From Phallusia mammillata (Eukaryota; Chordata; Ascidiacea; Phlebobranchia; Ascidiidae): DNA of 64,000 nt. The notes beneath the pieces were generated by a model that worked only from the letters and a program-made list of their open reading frames with translations, made no database searches and had not been told where the DNA came from. The position numbers were made by a program, and so were the translations under genes. Positions within the stretch are counted from its first letter, which is position 1. Each line of letters begins with the position of its first letter. This document shows positions 37,301-45,740 of the stretch, one piece after another. The stretch is from positions 62,001-126,000 of the forward strand of contig QLIY01000128.1 in assembly GCA_003260075.1 (NCBI GenBank), in the 5' to 3' direction.

Positions 37301-38856
37301 AAAAAAAATGTATTCCAGTGGGTACCTCCAGTACAGAAAGACAATACATCATCACATATTCATTCCTGGTCTTAGTGAATATGTGTAAACAGTTTTTCCA
37401 TGCTCCGTTTTGGTTTCCAAACTTTGTCAGTTGCTCTTCTAAATAATAAAGTAAATACACTTTACTAATGTGCAAAAATCACCAAAAATATATGTGAGAA
37501 GTGCTTTAAAAAAAGGGAACATCTTAAATATACAGGACTGCTTGGATCACTTTACCAGTTGGCACACTATTATAAAATTTGACACACCTTTATATCACTT
37601 GGTGCACATTTATACTACTTGGTGCGGCTTTATGCCACTTGGTGTGCCTTACCATTACTTTAATATTGTTTGGTGTATTCTTATATCATTTGGTTCACCC
37701 TTGTATTGCTTTGTGTACCTTTACTCCGCTTGGCGCACCTTTATATCGCTAGGTAAAAGGTCCACCAAGCAATATAAAGTTGCATCATTTTTATGTTTTA
37801 CAATTTTGTAACATTTCACCTATTTCACGTTTTCGTTGATTTGAAGTGGATGGATGAAAGAATTCTGTCATCACCCTTTCCAAACCAGTTAACATTTCAT
37901 CTTCCATATTTTCACTGACGCTTGTATTGTACCCAATGGGGGGGGGGGGAAAGACAATACATCATCACATATTCATTTCTGGTCTTAGTGAAAATATGTA
38001 AACAGTTTTTCCATGCTCCATTTTGATTTCCAAACTTTGTCAGTTGCTCCTCTATAAAATGAAAGAAATACACTTTGCTAATATACAAAAATCACCATAA
38101 TTATCTATAGTACACACTCAAAATATAATATGTAAGAAGTGCCTTCAAAAAAGGGAACATCAGAAATATACAGGACCACTTGGATCCCTTGGTGCATTAT
38201 TATTAGCGATGGGACGATACCAGGTTTTGAAGCGAGTACCAATACCGAGTACGAGTACCACGTGTATACCTTCGATACCGAGTACCAAGTACGATAACCG
38301 AGTACTTAAAAATACTGTTTGTACCTGTAAATAGTGTTGTGCTGTGTATCATTGGCTAATTTTTATGCCATGGTCGGGGTACAGGCACGCACACACACAT
38401 GCAGAAAAATGTAATCTTCACCTGATAGTGAAAAAATATCCGTAACCTGGCAGAACTTTTTCCCGATTTTGTGCTGTCCGAAGCAAATATTGGCAAAAAG
38501 TTGCTCATTTTCTTAGAGTGTAAACAGGCCATTGGTATCGAAAACTGAGGCAAAATATTTCAATACCGAGGAAGAGTATCGATACCACTAAAATCGTTCG
38601 ATACCATCGATACCCAGTACCGGGTACTCGTCCCATGACTAATTTTATCATTGCTTCGTACACTGTTATAAAACTTAATGCGACTTCATACTACTTGGTG
38701 CAGCTTTATGCCACTTGGTGCACCTCAATATCACTTGGCGCATCTTTATATCGCTAGATAAAGCAAGCAATATAAAATTTATACAGCACTTTTGTAATTG
38801 TAGATTTAGCAATTGTAGTTTTATTCTGCTGTTTCGCTGTCCTATGGTTCCTATGG

Positions 38857-38902
<46 letters not shown>

Positions 38903-39162
38903 GATAAACAAAGGAAAAAAGAATTAAATGCAAGCATGTCACCGCAACGAAAGAAAACTACAATTGCCAGAAGAGCTCTATCAACTTAATATTATGCCTG
39001 GCAGCAATAGTTTATATAGAAGCAATAATAAGTTGCAACATTTTTATGCTTTATATAATTTTGTAACAGTTTACCTATTTCTCGTTTTCTTTGATTTGAA
39101 GTTGAGGGATGAAAGAATTCTGTCATCACCCTTTCCAAACCAGTCAACATTTCATCTTCCAT
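20079..39162 (-). CDS. XPO6: Exportin-6, nuclear export receptor for profilin-actin
   Basis: 26 exons, listed 5' to 3': 39075-39162, 37326-37438, 37169-37258, 36396-36675, 35437-35659, 34716-34814, 33612-33713, 33017-33100, 32365-32491, 31915-32024, 31524-31632, 31088-31180, 30182-30307, 29299-29378, 29125-29217, 28349-28499, 25446-25592, 24319-24511, 23689-23844, 23136-23310, 22816-22927, 21922-22098, 21594-21692, 21432-21524, 20583-20729, 20079-20180. All phases join, giving 3369 nt and 1122 aa; vertebrate XPO6 is about 1125. It is an importin-beta/CRM1-type HEAT-repeat receptor that exports actin-profilin. Recognised anchors are RVMTEFFHPSTSNQRKREI at the N-terminus, VDIGRVDWPMFYPNFFTGLL, SNLLLLPWPNTPECEQKW, and DLRYFRLCNSSLPEGTV near the end. 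The intron after exon 5 starts with GC, not GT. Exon 1 also exists at 37820-37907 and exon 2 partly at 37950-38051; these are allelic copies from a contig overlap, so either exon 1 may be the correct one. The reading order continues across the C/G spacer switch at about 27 kb, so that join is right in order and orientation. Confidence 0.95.
20857..21397. repeat. Tc1/pogo-like MITE split by a contig overlap, with a stray XPO6 exon piece
   Basis: The left end tacagtaaacgttggttaat and right end aacggaggtttactgta form inverted termini next to TA, with an inner rough mirror. Between them are C runs at 20982-20991 and 21315-21326 that bracket a fragment (20992 to about 21314) starting inside a copy of XPO6 exon 23. 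Related elements lie at 35826-35983, 44151-44325 and 51711-51895. Confidence 0.6.
22245..22491 (-). mobile_element. hAT-type MITE, family A, in XPO6 intron 21
   Basis: It starts cagtggttcccaacc and ends near aaaggttagaaata. Read on the other strand it shares the family A core (block with agcatctaac; the reverse of ttcctcccta). The right end is worn and no clear target-site duplication is seen. Confidence 0.6.
24735..25118 (+). mobile_element. tRNA-derived SINE with 3' tail
   Basis: A tRNA-like head (24840-24913) has A-box tagctcagttggtagagcg and B-box ggttcgaatcc, and is followed by a tail beginning gatttttctagcctgtgcct. About 90 bases before the head, with catgtgcagcgtacaag and a ttgtgattt block, recur upstream of the head in the copies at 30372-30660 and 52090-52270. 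The tail is duplicated after ten C at 25006-25015. Confidence 0.78.
24840..24913 (+). ncRNA. tRNA-like cloverleaf (SINE promoter head)
   Basis: A seven-pair acceptor stem (gcctgtg with cgcaggc), D arm gctc/gagc, anticodon stem gagtc/gactc and T arm gtggg/cccac all form. The anticodon loop ccagaaa lacks the universal U33, and the sequence continues into a SINE tail, so I call it a SINE head, not a working tRNA gene. Confidence 0.65.
26040..26420. repeat. Inverted and direct repeats around an N at 26247
   Basis: A block with gtttcgatgtcctatacagg occurs at about 26068 and again at about 26272. An arm with agtacagtgcacgataaac (about 26122) is mirrored just before the N as tttatcgtgcactgtact. Related sequence occurs at 38900-39000 and 62430-62545, so this is a dispersed element. 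The N and mirrored arms suggest a collapsed junction. Confidence 0.6.
26589..28130. other. Junction zone where C spacers give way to G spacers
   Basis: The last C run is 26648-26657 and the first G run is 28053-28062. Single N bases at 27484 and 27844 lie between them. The N at 27484 is flanked by two copies of a block with ggatatatatttggcac, and the segment after 27844 (to 28052) repeats about 28620-28828. A short piece (28063-28117) that contains part of XPO6 exon 15 sits between two G runs. All of this lies in XPO6 intron 16. Confidence 0.7.
27058..27300. repeat. Degenerate minisatellite, about 35-bp unit
   Basis: Seven or so imperfect units contain tttttgctattttggagtc followed by a T-rich spacer. 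It lies in XPO6 intron 16 and I see no coding role. Confidence 0.6.
28939..29106. mobile_element. hAT-type MITE beside XPO6 exon 15
   Basis: It begins caggggtgggcaacctgc and ends aaaggtccctg. The flanking octamers gtttatat and gttaatat match 7 of 8. Its right end lies only 18 bases from the exon 15 donor. A related copy is at 56045-56287. Confidence 0.75.
30372..30660 (-). mobile_element. tRNA-derived SINE, reverse orientation, in XPO6 intron 12
   Basis: On the minus strand it carries the tRNA-like head (tagctagttggtaaagcg, then ggttcaaatcccaccgcagg), the tail (ctagcctatgccttgccata) and an upstream block with catgtgcagcatacga. Ten G at 30536-30545 interrupt it, with a short overlap. Confidence 0.72.
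30691..30803. repeat. Fold-back inverted repeat, about 32-base arms
   Basis: The left arm begins agatgaacataaattcataa and the right arm ends with its reverse complement, with about 50 bases between. The arms are nearly perfect, so a strong hairpin would form. It lies in XPO6 intron 12; it may be a small fold-back element. Confidence 0.75.
31307..31341. other. 35-base pure G run (gap-like spacer)
   Basis: It lies in XPO6 intron 11. A short similar block (gtgcaattga) occurs on both sides. It belongs to the long class of runs. Confidence 0.65.
31738..31800 (+). mobile_element. Partial hAT-type terminus
   Basis: A single end, cagtggttctcaaccttata, in XPO6 intron 10 without a partner. Confidence 0.5.
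32685..32864. mobile_element. hAT-type MITE in XPO6 intron 8
   Basis: The ends cagtggttcccaacctgg and agttgggaaccactg are inverted. The flanking octamers match at only 5 of 8. 180 bp, no coding capacity. Confidence 0.72.
33803..34011 (+). mobile_element. hAT-type MITE, family A, in XPO6 intron 6
   Basis: It starts cagtggtacccagcc and ends ttggaaaccactg, with the family A core (agtagatgctaa and ttcttccc blocks). The flanking octamers match at 5 of 8. Confidence 0.72.
34541..34622 (-). pseudogene. Truncated allelic copy of XPO6 exon 6
   Basis: The segment up to 34612 repeats the 3' part of exon 6 (34716-34814) and its donor, then stops at ten G (34613-34622). It is a contig-overlap remnant, not an alternative exon. 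Confidence 0.75.
34999..35400. mobile_element. hAT-type MITE in XPO6 intron 5
   Basis: It begins tagggatagaccggtta and ends atatcggtctatctcta (inverted). The flanks ttgtgtat and ttaggtac match 5 of 8. Its right end is about 36 bases from the GC donor of exon 5. Confidence 0.7.
35826..36211. repeat. Tc1/pogo-like MITE and its overlap duplicate
   Basis: 35826-35983 begins tacagtaaccttggttaacc and ends aaccaaggtttactgc. After eleven G (36013-36023) the right half recurs to about 36211. Confidence 0.6.
37541..37790. repeat. Minisatellite of about 20-bp units in XPO6 intron 1
   Basis: Degenerate units of the type cacttggtgcacctttatat occur about ten times. The same array in the second allele copy (38181-38203 and 38642-38765) is split by a hAT insertion. 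Confidence 0.65.
37820..37907 (-). pseudogene. Second allelic copy of XPO6 exon 1
   Basis: A complete 88-nt exon with the same ATG, donor and protein as 39075-39162, differing only by synonymous changes. It is followed by a run of G (37938-37949) and then a second partial exon 2 (37950-38051). The two haplotypes appear to be laid end to end. Either copy could be the one kept in a corrected model. Confidence 0.75.
38204..38641. mobile_element. hAT-type MITE (TAGCGATGGG ends), present in one allele copy only
   Basis: It starts tagcgatgggacgatacc and ends with the inverted gtactcgtcccatgacta. It sits inside the 20-bp minisatellite of the right allele copy, while the left copy of the same intron (37441-37819) lacks it. 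It is closely related to 46835-47215. Confidence 0.72.
38859..38899. other. 41-base pure G run (gap-like spacer)
   Basis: It lies in XPO6 intron 1 of the right allele copy, without long flanking duplication. Frames across it on both strands are homopolymer artefacts. Confidence 0.7.
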
Positions 39163-40324
39163 ATTTTCACTGACGCTTGTATTGTACCCAATGCGCAAAG
39201 TAGAAAACACTATTATGTCTTAATTGTTAATTATACTAATTATCTTGTACAAAGGTCAATTTTAAGACAAAATACAACTGTGGTACTTTTGGTAAACAAC
39301 GCAATGGGGACAAAAAAGGAAAAATCTACATTATTGTTTTTTTAGGTTTTTAAAATTATTGGCACATATGATAAACTAGACAGTAAGTCAAACATGTAAC
39401 ATTCTGGTATACACAACTATTTTTAATGTAAATGGTACAAATTTGAAAGCAACGCTAACTACAAAACATTTTTAATTTTTCGCATTTGCTTCCGTCATGT
39501 TTCCCGGTCCAATGGGGGGGGGGATGATAAGCTGTACAGTAAGGCATACATGTAACTTTTAGGCATACACAACTATTTTTAATGTAAATGGTACAAATTT
39601 AAAAGCAATGCTAACTACAACACATTTTTAATTTTTCGCATTTGCTTCCGTCATGTTTCCCGGTCCAATATTTTTCCGCTGGTAATCACTGGACCGTATC
39701 CACCAGAAAACCTTTTTAGAGCATTTTTTTAATTTTGCAAAAATATAACGTAATAATTTCACAAAACGTTACTAATATCTGTATTCACTCTACCTATATC
39801 CTTTTTTATTTTGTCATTTGACTAAGTTTTACCCAAATTTGAAAAAAAATATGTTTTAAACTTTTTCTGAATAGCAAGTTGTTTGGAAGTATTTTAGAAC
39901 TCAGAAAGAATATTTATGTATATTGTTGCGATTTGTTTGATGTTAAACCAATTGATTTTGGAGGATAAATGTGTTTTTTTAAAATTGTCATTTGTAATAT
40001 ATTTTTCTGTAGCAGGTTGCATTTTAATTTTTGGGGAATTTCCCTACTATGAACACCATGACGAGTGAATTTTGCAATTTCAAAAGTTTTTTTTCGAAGG
40101 TTCTTTCAAAGTTTAGTCCAATTGTTCTGCTCTGCCACTGACATAAATGAAAATTTGTAGGGTAGTGGTAGCATGTTGCGATGTAGGTTGACATGCAAAC
40201 CAAAGACATGAGCATTGATTGTATAAAATGATCAAATCAAGTCAATTGTTTTGCTGTTGCTGATTTTAGGCGTTTTCGCACATTTTTTGCGTGTAGATAA
40301 CTTGTGTTGTGACAAAACTGCAAA
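39163..40324. promoter_or_regulatory. Divergent promoter region between XPO6 and SARS2
   Basis: XPO6 and SARS2 start on opposite strands about 1.16 kb apart, so the region probably holds both promoters. About 150 bases are counted twice, because 39367-39513 and 39524-39670 are overlap copies around ten G (39514-39523). The real spacing is therefore near 1.0 kb. No specific element was recognised. Confidence 0.5.
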
Positions 40325-41173
40325 ATGTTTGTTGGTAGAAAAATAACACAGGAGTTCAAGATGCCTCGGCATTTAGTTTCAATAATAAACAATTCATTTC
40401 CGCACACAAGACAAAACATACGGAAAATTACTTCACAAAATCGCTTTTGCAGCAGTGACAACAAAGTCCCTGAAATGGAAACACAAATCGAACGCTTTTT
40501 AAAAGAGGAACCAGACTTTATGAAAAGATTAAACAGTGATTTTGCACAGCCATATACTGATATTTATAAGATTCTTTCACCTTTACCAAAAGACGTCAAA
40601 AAATCTGGAAGCCCATTGCTTGACCTAAATGCAAACACTGTACTTGAAAAACCTGGATTTGACATAAAAAAGATTATTGCTAACATTGATAAAGTGGAAC
40701 GGAATGCCAAAGCAAGAAATTCAGCATTAGATGTAGATTTTAAGGAAATTCCTAAACTGCACAAACGTTTAATAATTTTAGACAAGGAAATTGAAAAGTA
40801 TCAGCAATGGAATAATGAAGTGAAGCAACATGATGATGATCAGAATGATACTACCCTTGAGGGAAATAAAAACATAAATTTTGGAAAATGCATTTTAGCA
40901 ATTTTGTCAGCAGTCAAAAATGAAGTAGAGCAGTTGTTTTATTTAAACCTGCTCCAAATTCCTAATGAAACTCATCATGAAGTAACAACAGAGGGCATGA
41001 ATGAAACTGATGGCAAAATTCTTGAGGTTGTTGGCGAAAAAATGAAATTTGAACATGAAATTTTTGATCACATATACATTGCTGAAAAACTGCAGATTCT
41101 AAGGCAGCGGGACCTTGTGGCTTATACAGGGCAGAGAAATTATTACCTAATAGGCGCTGGTGCTGAATTAGAA

Positions 41174-41223
<50 letters not shown>

Positions 41224-42064
41224 CCAGTATACCCTAAGCAAGTTACAGTCGAAAAATTTTACTTTAATGACTACACCGAACATAATAAGAGATGGTGTTT
41301 TTGAGGGTGCTGGACTCGAAGCAGGGAAAATGGATGAAATGGTTTATTCCATTAAAGGTACTGAACGAAATTTTTCTCTCGCTGGTACTTCAGAAATAGG
41401 ATTATGTGCGTATTTCGCAAACCAATCTATTCCTCATAAGTATCTTCCTCTAAAGCTTTGCTGCGTTAGCACATGCTATCGAAAAGAAACTGGTTCTAGG
41501 TTAGACCCAAGAGGACTGTTTAGGGTGCATCAGTTTCAAAAGGTGGAAATGTTTGGTGTTACAGCAAATGAAACAGGCACAGAAAGCCAAGAACTGCATG
41601 AAGAGTTTGTTTCCATACAAAAAGAGCTTTATCAAGATCTTGGCTTGCACTTTAATGTGGTAGATATGCCAAGTGGGGACCTAGGACTTCCAGCGTACAG
41701 AAAAATTGACATTGAAGCATGGTTTCCCGGGAGAAACAAGTATGACGAAATTTCGAGTGCATCAAACTGCACCGAGTTTCAAACCAGCAGACTTCAGATA
41801 ATCTATGAAAAAGACAAAAAGTTTAAGTATGCACATACTGTCAATGCCACGGCTTGTGCTGCGCAGCGTCTCATTATTGCACTGCTTGAGAATGGCCAGC
41901 AGGCTAACAGAACTGTTGCTTTACCCGATTGCCTTGTTCCATTTATGTATGGGAAAAAAGTTATTAAATTTGTGAAGCCTTGGACTATGAAATATATAGG
42001 ACCAAAACTATCACATAAAAAGCATGTTACACCAGCTGATATTTTGTACGGATCTGAAAAATAA
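40325..42064 (+). CDS. SARS2: Mitochondrial seryl-tRNA synthetase (single exon, interrupted by a G run)
   Basis: One open frame of 579 codons without introns. The enzyme charges mitochondrial tRNA-Ser. The N-terminus is basic and hydroxylated, presequence-like (an alternative start is the ATG at 40361). Residues about 95-200 include a Lys/Glu-rich coiled arm. The class II core follows: motif 2 with TCYRKETGSR and FRVHQFQKVEMF (about 383-408), and motif 3 in HTVNATACAAQRLIIALLEN (about 503-522). LPAYRKIDIEAWFPGR and SSASNCTEFQ are typical of the mitochondrial enzyme. A 48-G run (41175-41222) stands where the family has a few residues between GAELE and VQYT. It keeps frame by chance and would add a glycine tract of about 15 residues, so part of this exon is missing. 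DESI1 follows 107 bp downstream; AATAAA overlaps the stop codon. Confidence 0.93.
41175..41222. other. 48-base pure G run inside the SARS2 coding exon
   Basis: It falls in the conserved stretch between GAELE and VQYTL, where no SerRS has a glycine tract, and it replaces a few codons. This is the strongest sequence evidence that these runs are not genomic. Confidence 0.8.
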
Positions 42065-42065
42065 A
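42060..42065 (+). terminator. AATAAA overlapping the SARS2 stop codon
   Basis: The hexamer shares bases with TAA at 42062-42064 and is followed by a GT-rich stretch and, 50 bases on, by a splice acceptor. This arrangement suits an operon-internal 3' end. Motif evidence only. Confidence 0.4.
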
Positions 42066-42113
42066 TCTGTGTTATTTAAATTTGTACTTAATTTTTGTGT
42101 TTTGATACATTTT

Positions 42114-42115
42114 AG
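42114..42115 (+). promoter_or_regulatory. 3' splice acceptor between SARS2 and DESI1 (candidate trans-splice site)
   Basis: The tract gtgttttgatacattttag ends at 42115, with no donor between it and the SARS2 stop, and lies 57 bases before the DESI1 ATG. In a trans-splicing chordate this is where a spliced leader would join. Inference. Confidence 0.5.
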
Positions 42116-42171
42116 GAATTTATCTACCTTAGTGCAATCGCAAAGTCACACTGCATTTGTAATCAAGCGCA

Positions 42172-44492
42172 ATGAGCTTCAAAGTGAAGTTATTTATTTA
42201 CGACATTTCAAAAGGGCTGGCTCGCCAAATGTCACAGAGTTTGTTAGGTAAGTGTACAACATTAGACACATTAACACATTTTTTGGACAACATGCATAAG
42301 AAAAAACAAAAAAAATACGATGCTTTTAACAACAAATACTGGAGAATAGCAGTTAAGAATTGTTTAAACTGACATGAATTGATATGTGTTCATTTGGCTT
42401 AACTAAGTGATGCATTTGCACTGAACAATCACCAAGCATAGCTATGCAAAATAGAAACGTTCTGTAGCGCAACAGAGTAAGAGGGCACAATTGATGGATC
42501 TTGGCTAAATGCGCTGCAGCTACATTGTATTATGTATACAAGGCATTATATCAAAGGTGGGCAACCTTTTTGCATCCGCGGGTCAAAATGCAGTGATATA
42601 TTGTGGAGGCGGGCCGCAACGATGGTCATGCAATAATATAGCAGTGCTAGGCAACGTCAAATACACAATGATTTTGTCTTTGTATGTAACAATGCCTATT
42701 CTTAGTAACAAACTAAAAACTTAACGTTTAATGTAACAACTCTGTGGTGCAAAAATGGGATTTAACATACACATTCTGTTCGGCCGACCAAAATTAAATA
42801 CCATTCGCGGGCCGCTTAAAGGTTGCTCTCGGGCCGGATCCGGGCCGTAGGTTGCCCACCCCTGCATTATATGATAGCAGCTCACCAGACAGTGAGGTTG
42901 GCGTAGTGCATCATGGACAGTTAATCTACTTAGCTACTTTGAATAACTTTAGTATTTTTTTACAGGACGACAAATAGAGGGAATTTGGTAAGTAGTTGTA
43001 ATGCTTTTTGTTGTACACAAATTTTACGTATTATCATAATGAATCAATGGCTTACTAGTACAATTTAGTAACCCCACTAGTTTGCAAATTTAGGCACACA
43101 TCAATTGTCGTATACGGATCTGAGTTCGGGGGGGGGGCAATGAATCAATGGCTTACAAGTAAAATTTAGTAACCCCACTGGTTTGCAAATTTAGGCACAC
43201 ATCAATTGTCGTATACGGATCTGAGTTCTTCTTTGGAGGAATGGGAATTGAAAGTTGCCCTCCAGTAAGTTATCAGTACTAAAAATGTTGATTTTTAGAC
43301 ATGTAAAAATACTTGGACTTTTTTGCAGTGTGGAACAGTACTTGGTCCGCCAGACCAGCAAGTAGATGTTGGTGAAACAGAAATACCACAAGAAATGTTT
43401 TATGAGTACCTCACAGAACTTGGTCAAGACACCTTTCTGTAAGTTACTGTTTGTTTTATATCTCCAAATAAGTCCCGTTGGTTTAACTTAGCAGACATTT
43501 TATGCTGCATGTTTTTTAGTGCAACTTTCAAATCTAACTTGAATTTGAACTTTAATATACCTTGTATCAGCCCTAAAGCGTTCATGCAGACCAGTGATCA
43601 CCACACATATCAGTCATATCATACCAGGCCCAATTCTGTGTTGCTCATTTGGTAGAGCGACAGTCCCAGAAAGACTACTGTTGTGAGTTTGAATCTCACC
43701 GCGAGCTACATTTCTAGCCTATGCCTTGACCTATGGTAATGCTTGGTGACCGGCTGATTCAGTTTAACACCTTCAATGAGTCTGGCGCACTATGACTAAA
43801 TTCCATTTATTACAGTCGTTTATAAAAAAACGTAATGTTCTTAAGATTATAGTATTTATTTTGCATTTATGGCATGATATTTTTCAAACACAATCTCTTG
43901 AAGGTGCTTCAGGTTCTGCTAGGATTGGTGCAAAAAAATCACCAAAGACTTCTTTTTTGTCTGTTAAGCTTATAGATCTTAATGTACGTTTGTTTGCAGA
44001 CCCAACAAATATTCTTTGTTCGAACACAATTGCAACAACTTCTCGGCAGAGGTTTCCCAGTTCCTGACTGGAAACGAGATTCCATCGTACATAACCAACT
44101 TACCTAACGAAGTCTTGCAAACGTAAGTTGCAGAAAGTGCTTCTTGAAATAAAGTAAACCTTGGTTAACCTGGACCTGTTTGGACCAAAAGAATGTCCAG
44201 ATAAAATAAAGATCTGGATTAAGCGATGTCAAATAGTTCAAGCCTTGACACATTAAAAAGTTTTGTCCGAATCGTACTAATATCCAGGTTAACAGAACAC
44301 ATTTTAACCGATGTTTATTTTTTTTATAATGCTTACATTACAAGTTGGGTTCCTACAGAAAATTTTGAAAAACCATAGCAGTAGATAAGAGGTACTGTTT
44401 TTCTTTTTAGGCCATTTGGACAAATGATAAAAGGGGTTGTGGAAAATTTTAAAGTCACTCCTTCATCTAGCAGTGAAACCAGGCACTACTGA
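42172..44492 (+). CDS. DESI1: Desumoylating isopeptidase 1 (PPPDE family)
   Basis: Six exons: 42172-42247, 42966-42987, 43195-43264, 43329-43438, 44000-44122 and 44411-44492; phases 1, 2, 0, 2 and 2 join to 483 nt, 160 aa (vertebrate DESI1 is about 168). It is a papain-fold cysteine peptidase that removes SUMO from substrates. The catalytic His is in HTSIVV (His34) and the catalytic Cys in FEHNCNNFS (Cys104), with the family spacing. [23 protein letters not shown] and [19 protein letters not shown] are also conserved. Exon 2 is only 22 nt. Part of exon 3 is duplicated before ten G at 43128-43137, and the coding part of exon 6 is repeated at about 44512-44597. The gene begins 107 bp after SARS2 on the same strand, with a splice acceptor in the gap. 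Confidence 0.95.
42552..42864. mobile_element. hAT-type MITE in DESI1 intron 1, perfect TSD (313 bp)
   Basis: It starts caaaggtgggcaaccttt and ends aggttgcccacccctg. The octamers cattatat are identical on both sides (42544-42551 and 42865-42872). Internal gggccgc blocks. Non-autonomous. Confidence 0.88.
43630..43797 (+). mobile_element. tRNA-derived SINE in DESI1 intron 4
   Basis: A worn tRNA-like head (tgctcatttggtagagcg, then gtttgaatctcaccgcg) and tail (ctagcctatgccttgacc) match the family at 24735. The upstream block of the other copies is not obvious here. Confidence 0.68.
44151..44325. repeat. Tc1/pogo-like MITE in DESI1 intron 5
   Basis: It begins taaagtaaaccttggttaac and contains the family's cctgtttggacc block. 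The right end is worn. Confidence 0.5.
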
Positions 44493-45740
44493 CACTAGGG
44501 GGGGGGGGAAAAACACCATTTGGACAAATGATAAAAGGGGTTGTGGAAAATTTCAAAGTCACTCCTTCATCTAGCAGTGAAACCAGGCACTACTGACACT
44601 AGCCTTTCCACGTATCAGTTTTCTGGTATTATGTGCACTCGTTTACTGCATTTTTTAGAATAGTTCAATTTTTTTATTTTTGTTCAATAACATCTGTGTA
44701 TTGCTTTTGTTGATATATCCAAACTGGTGGATTTATTTTTTGTGTCTTTTTTTCAGAAGAAATGTACTTTTTGTCATTTTTGTAAAGTGTTTTCATTGTT
44801 ACTATTTTCCATGTTGAATTCTTGGCAATGTGAATGTAACAAACCACAGTTAACCTTGTAATATCTAAAGAATATTGTATTGTAACATAAAATGATTTTT
44901 ATCTGTGTATTTCACTGGTCCCTAAACTTTATCGATGAATTCCTCCCTTAAAAAATCAAAACATTTTTATTCCTCACCAAAAGACTACATAGTAGATGCT
45001 AAACAATACATAGATCATTTGAAATTGGGTCTTTTATCAACCTTACAGGTTATATTCCCAGAGTTTAAGTGTCTACTTACAAACCACATGTACAAATTAA
45101 ATTCCTCCCTAGTTAGGAACCACTGGTGTAACATGTTCTGCAGGACAATTATACTGATTGTAAAATTTCTATCCTGAATTGTACTCAAAACAACTACAAA
45201 AAAGTATAGTATGCAACAACAACAACAAAATTGTTTTTATGCAAAATGCTTTAATATTTTTTTCATCAGACAAATCTGCATGGGGGGGGGGGAAAAAATG
45301 GTTTTATGCAAAATGCTTTAATATTTTTTTCATCAGACAAATCTGCATGGCAGGAAAGAGATAGGAAGGTATACACTTCATAAATGCAATATAAATTCCC
45401 CCTCCACTAAATTGTCTTCAAATTGTTAGTTGGGCATGCAAAATGGGGTTAGTATTGCAACAAACAAAAGTATAGGTTTCTAAGCGACACAGCAATGTAA
45501 GTTATACTGCAGTGGTGTACTTGAACTAATACAGGAAGCGTGATTGTGCTAAATCGTGAAATGTTTTTGCAACGTACCCATACGTAGTAAGTGCACCACA
45601 GTGCTTGTAAAGAAATTTATGGGATGTTTTAAAGTCATGAAACAGCTTCTCAGGCAAGGCAAAGGAACAAAATGTTATATATATGTGTAGAACTTTTGGA
45701 AACAAAAAAGAAAAAAGTTTGTTGAGGATTTTTTGTAGCT
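44493..45740. other. Intergenic region between DESI1 and GPD2 (convergent 3' ends)
   Basis: It holds the duplicated last DESI1 exon (about 44512-44597, after G at 44498-44508), a family A MITE (44913-45125) and an overlap pair around 45282-45292. No further gene is seen. Confidence 0.65.
44913..45125 (+). mobile_element. hAT-type MITE, family A
   Basis: The ends cactggtccctaaact and agttaggaaccactg are inverted, and the core (agtagatgctaaac, then aaattcctccctag) is that of the copies at 35, 22245 and 33803. The flanking octamers match 5 of 8. Confidence 0.75.

Noticed and set aside
37820-37907. Alternative first exon or promoter of XPO6
   Set aside because: It encodes the identical peptide with synonymous changes and precedes a G spacer and a repeated exon 2; an allelic overlap explains it.
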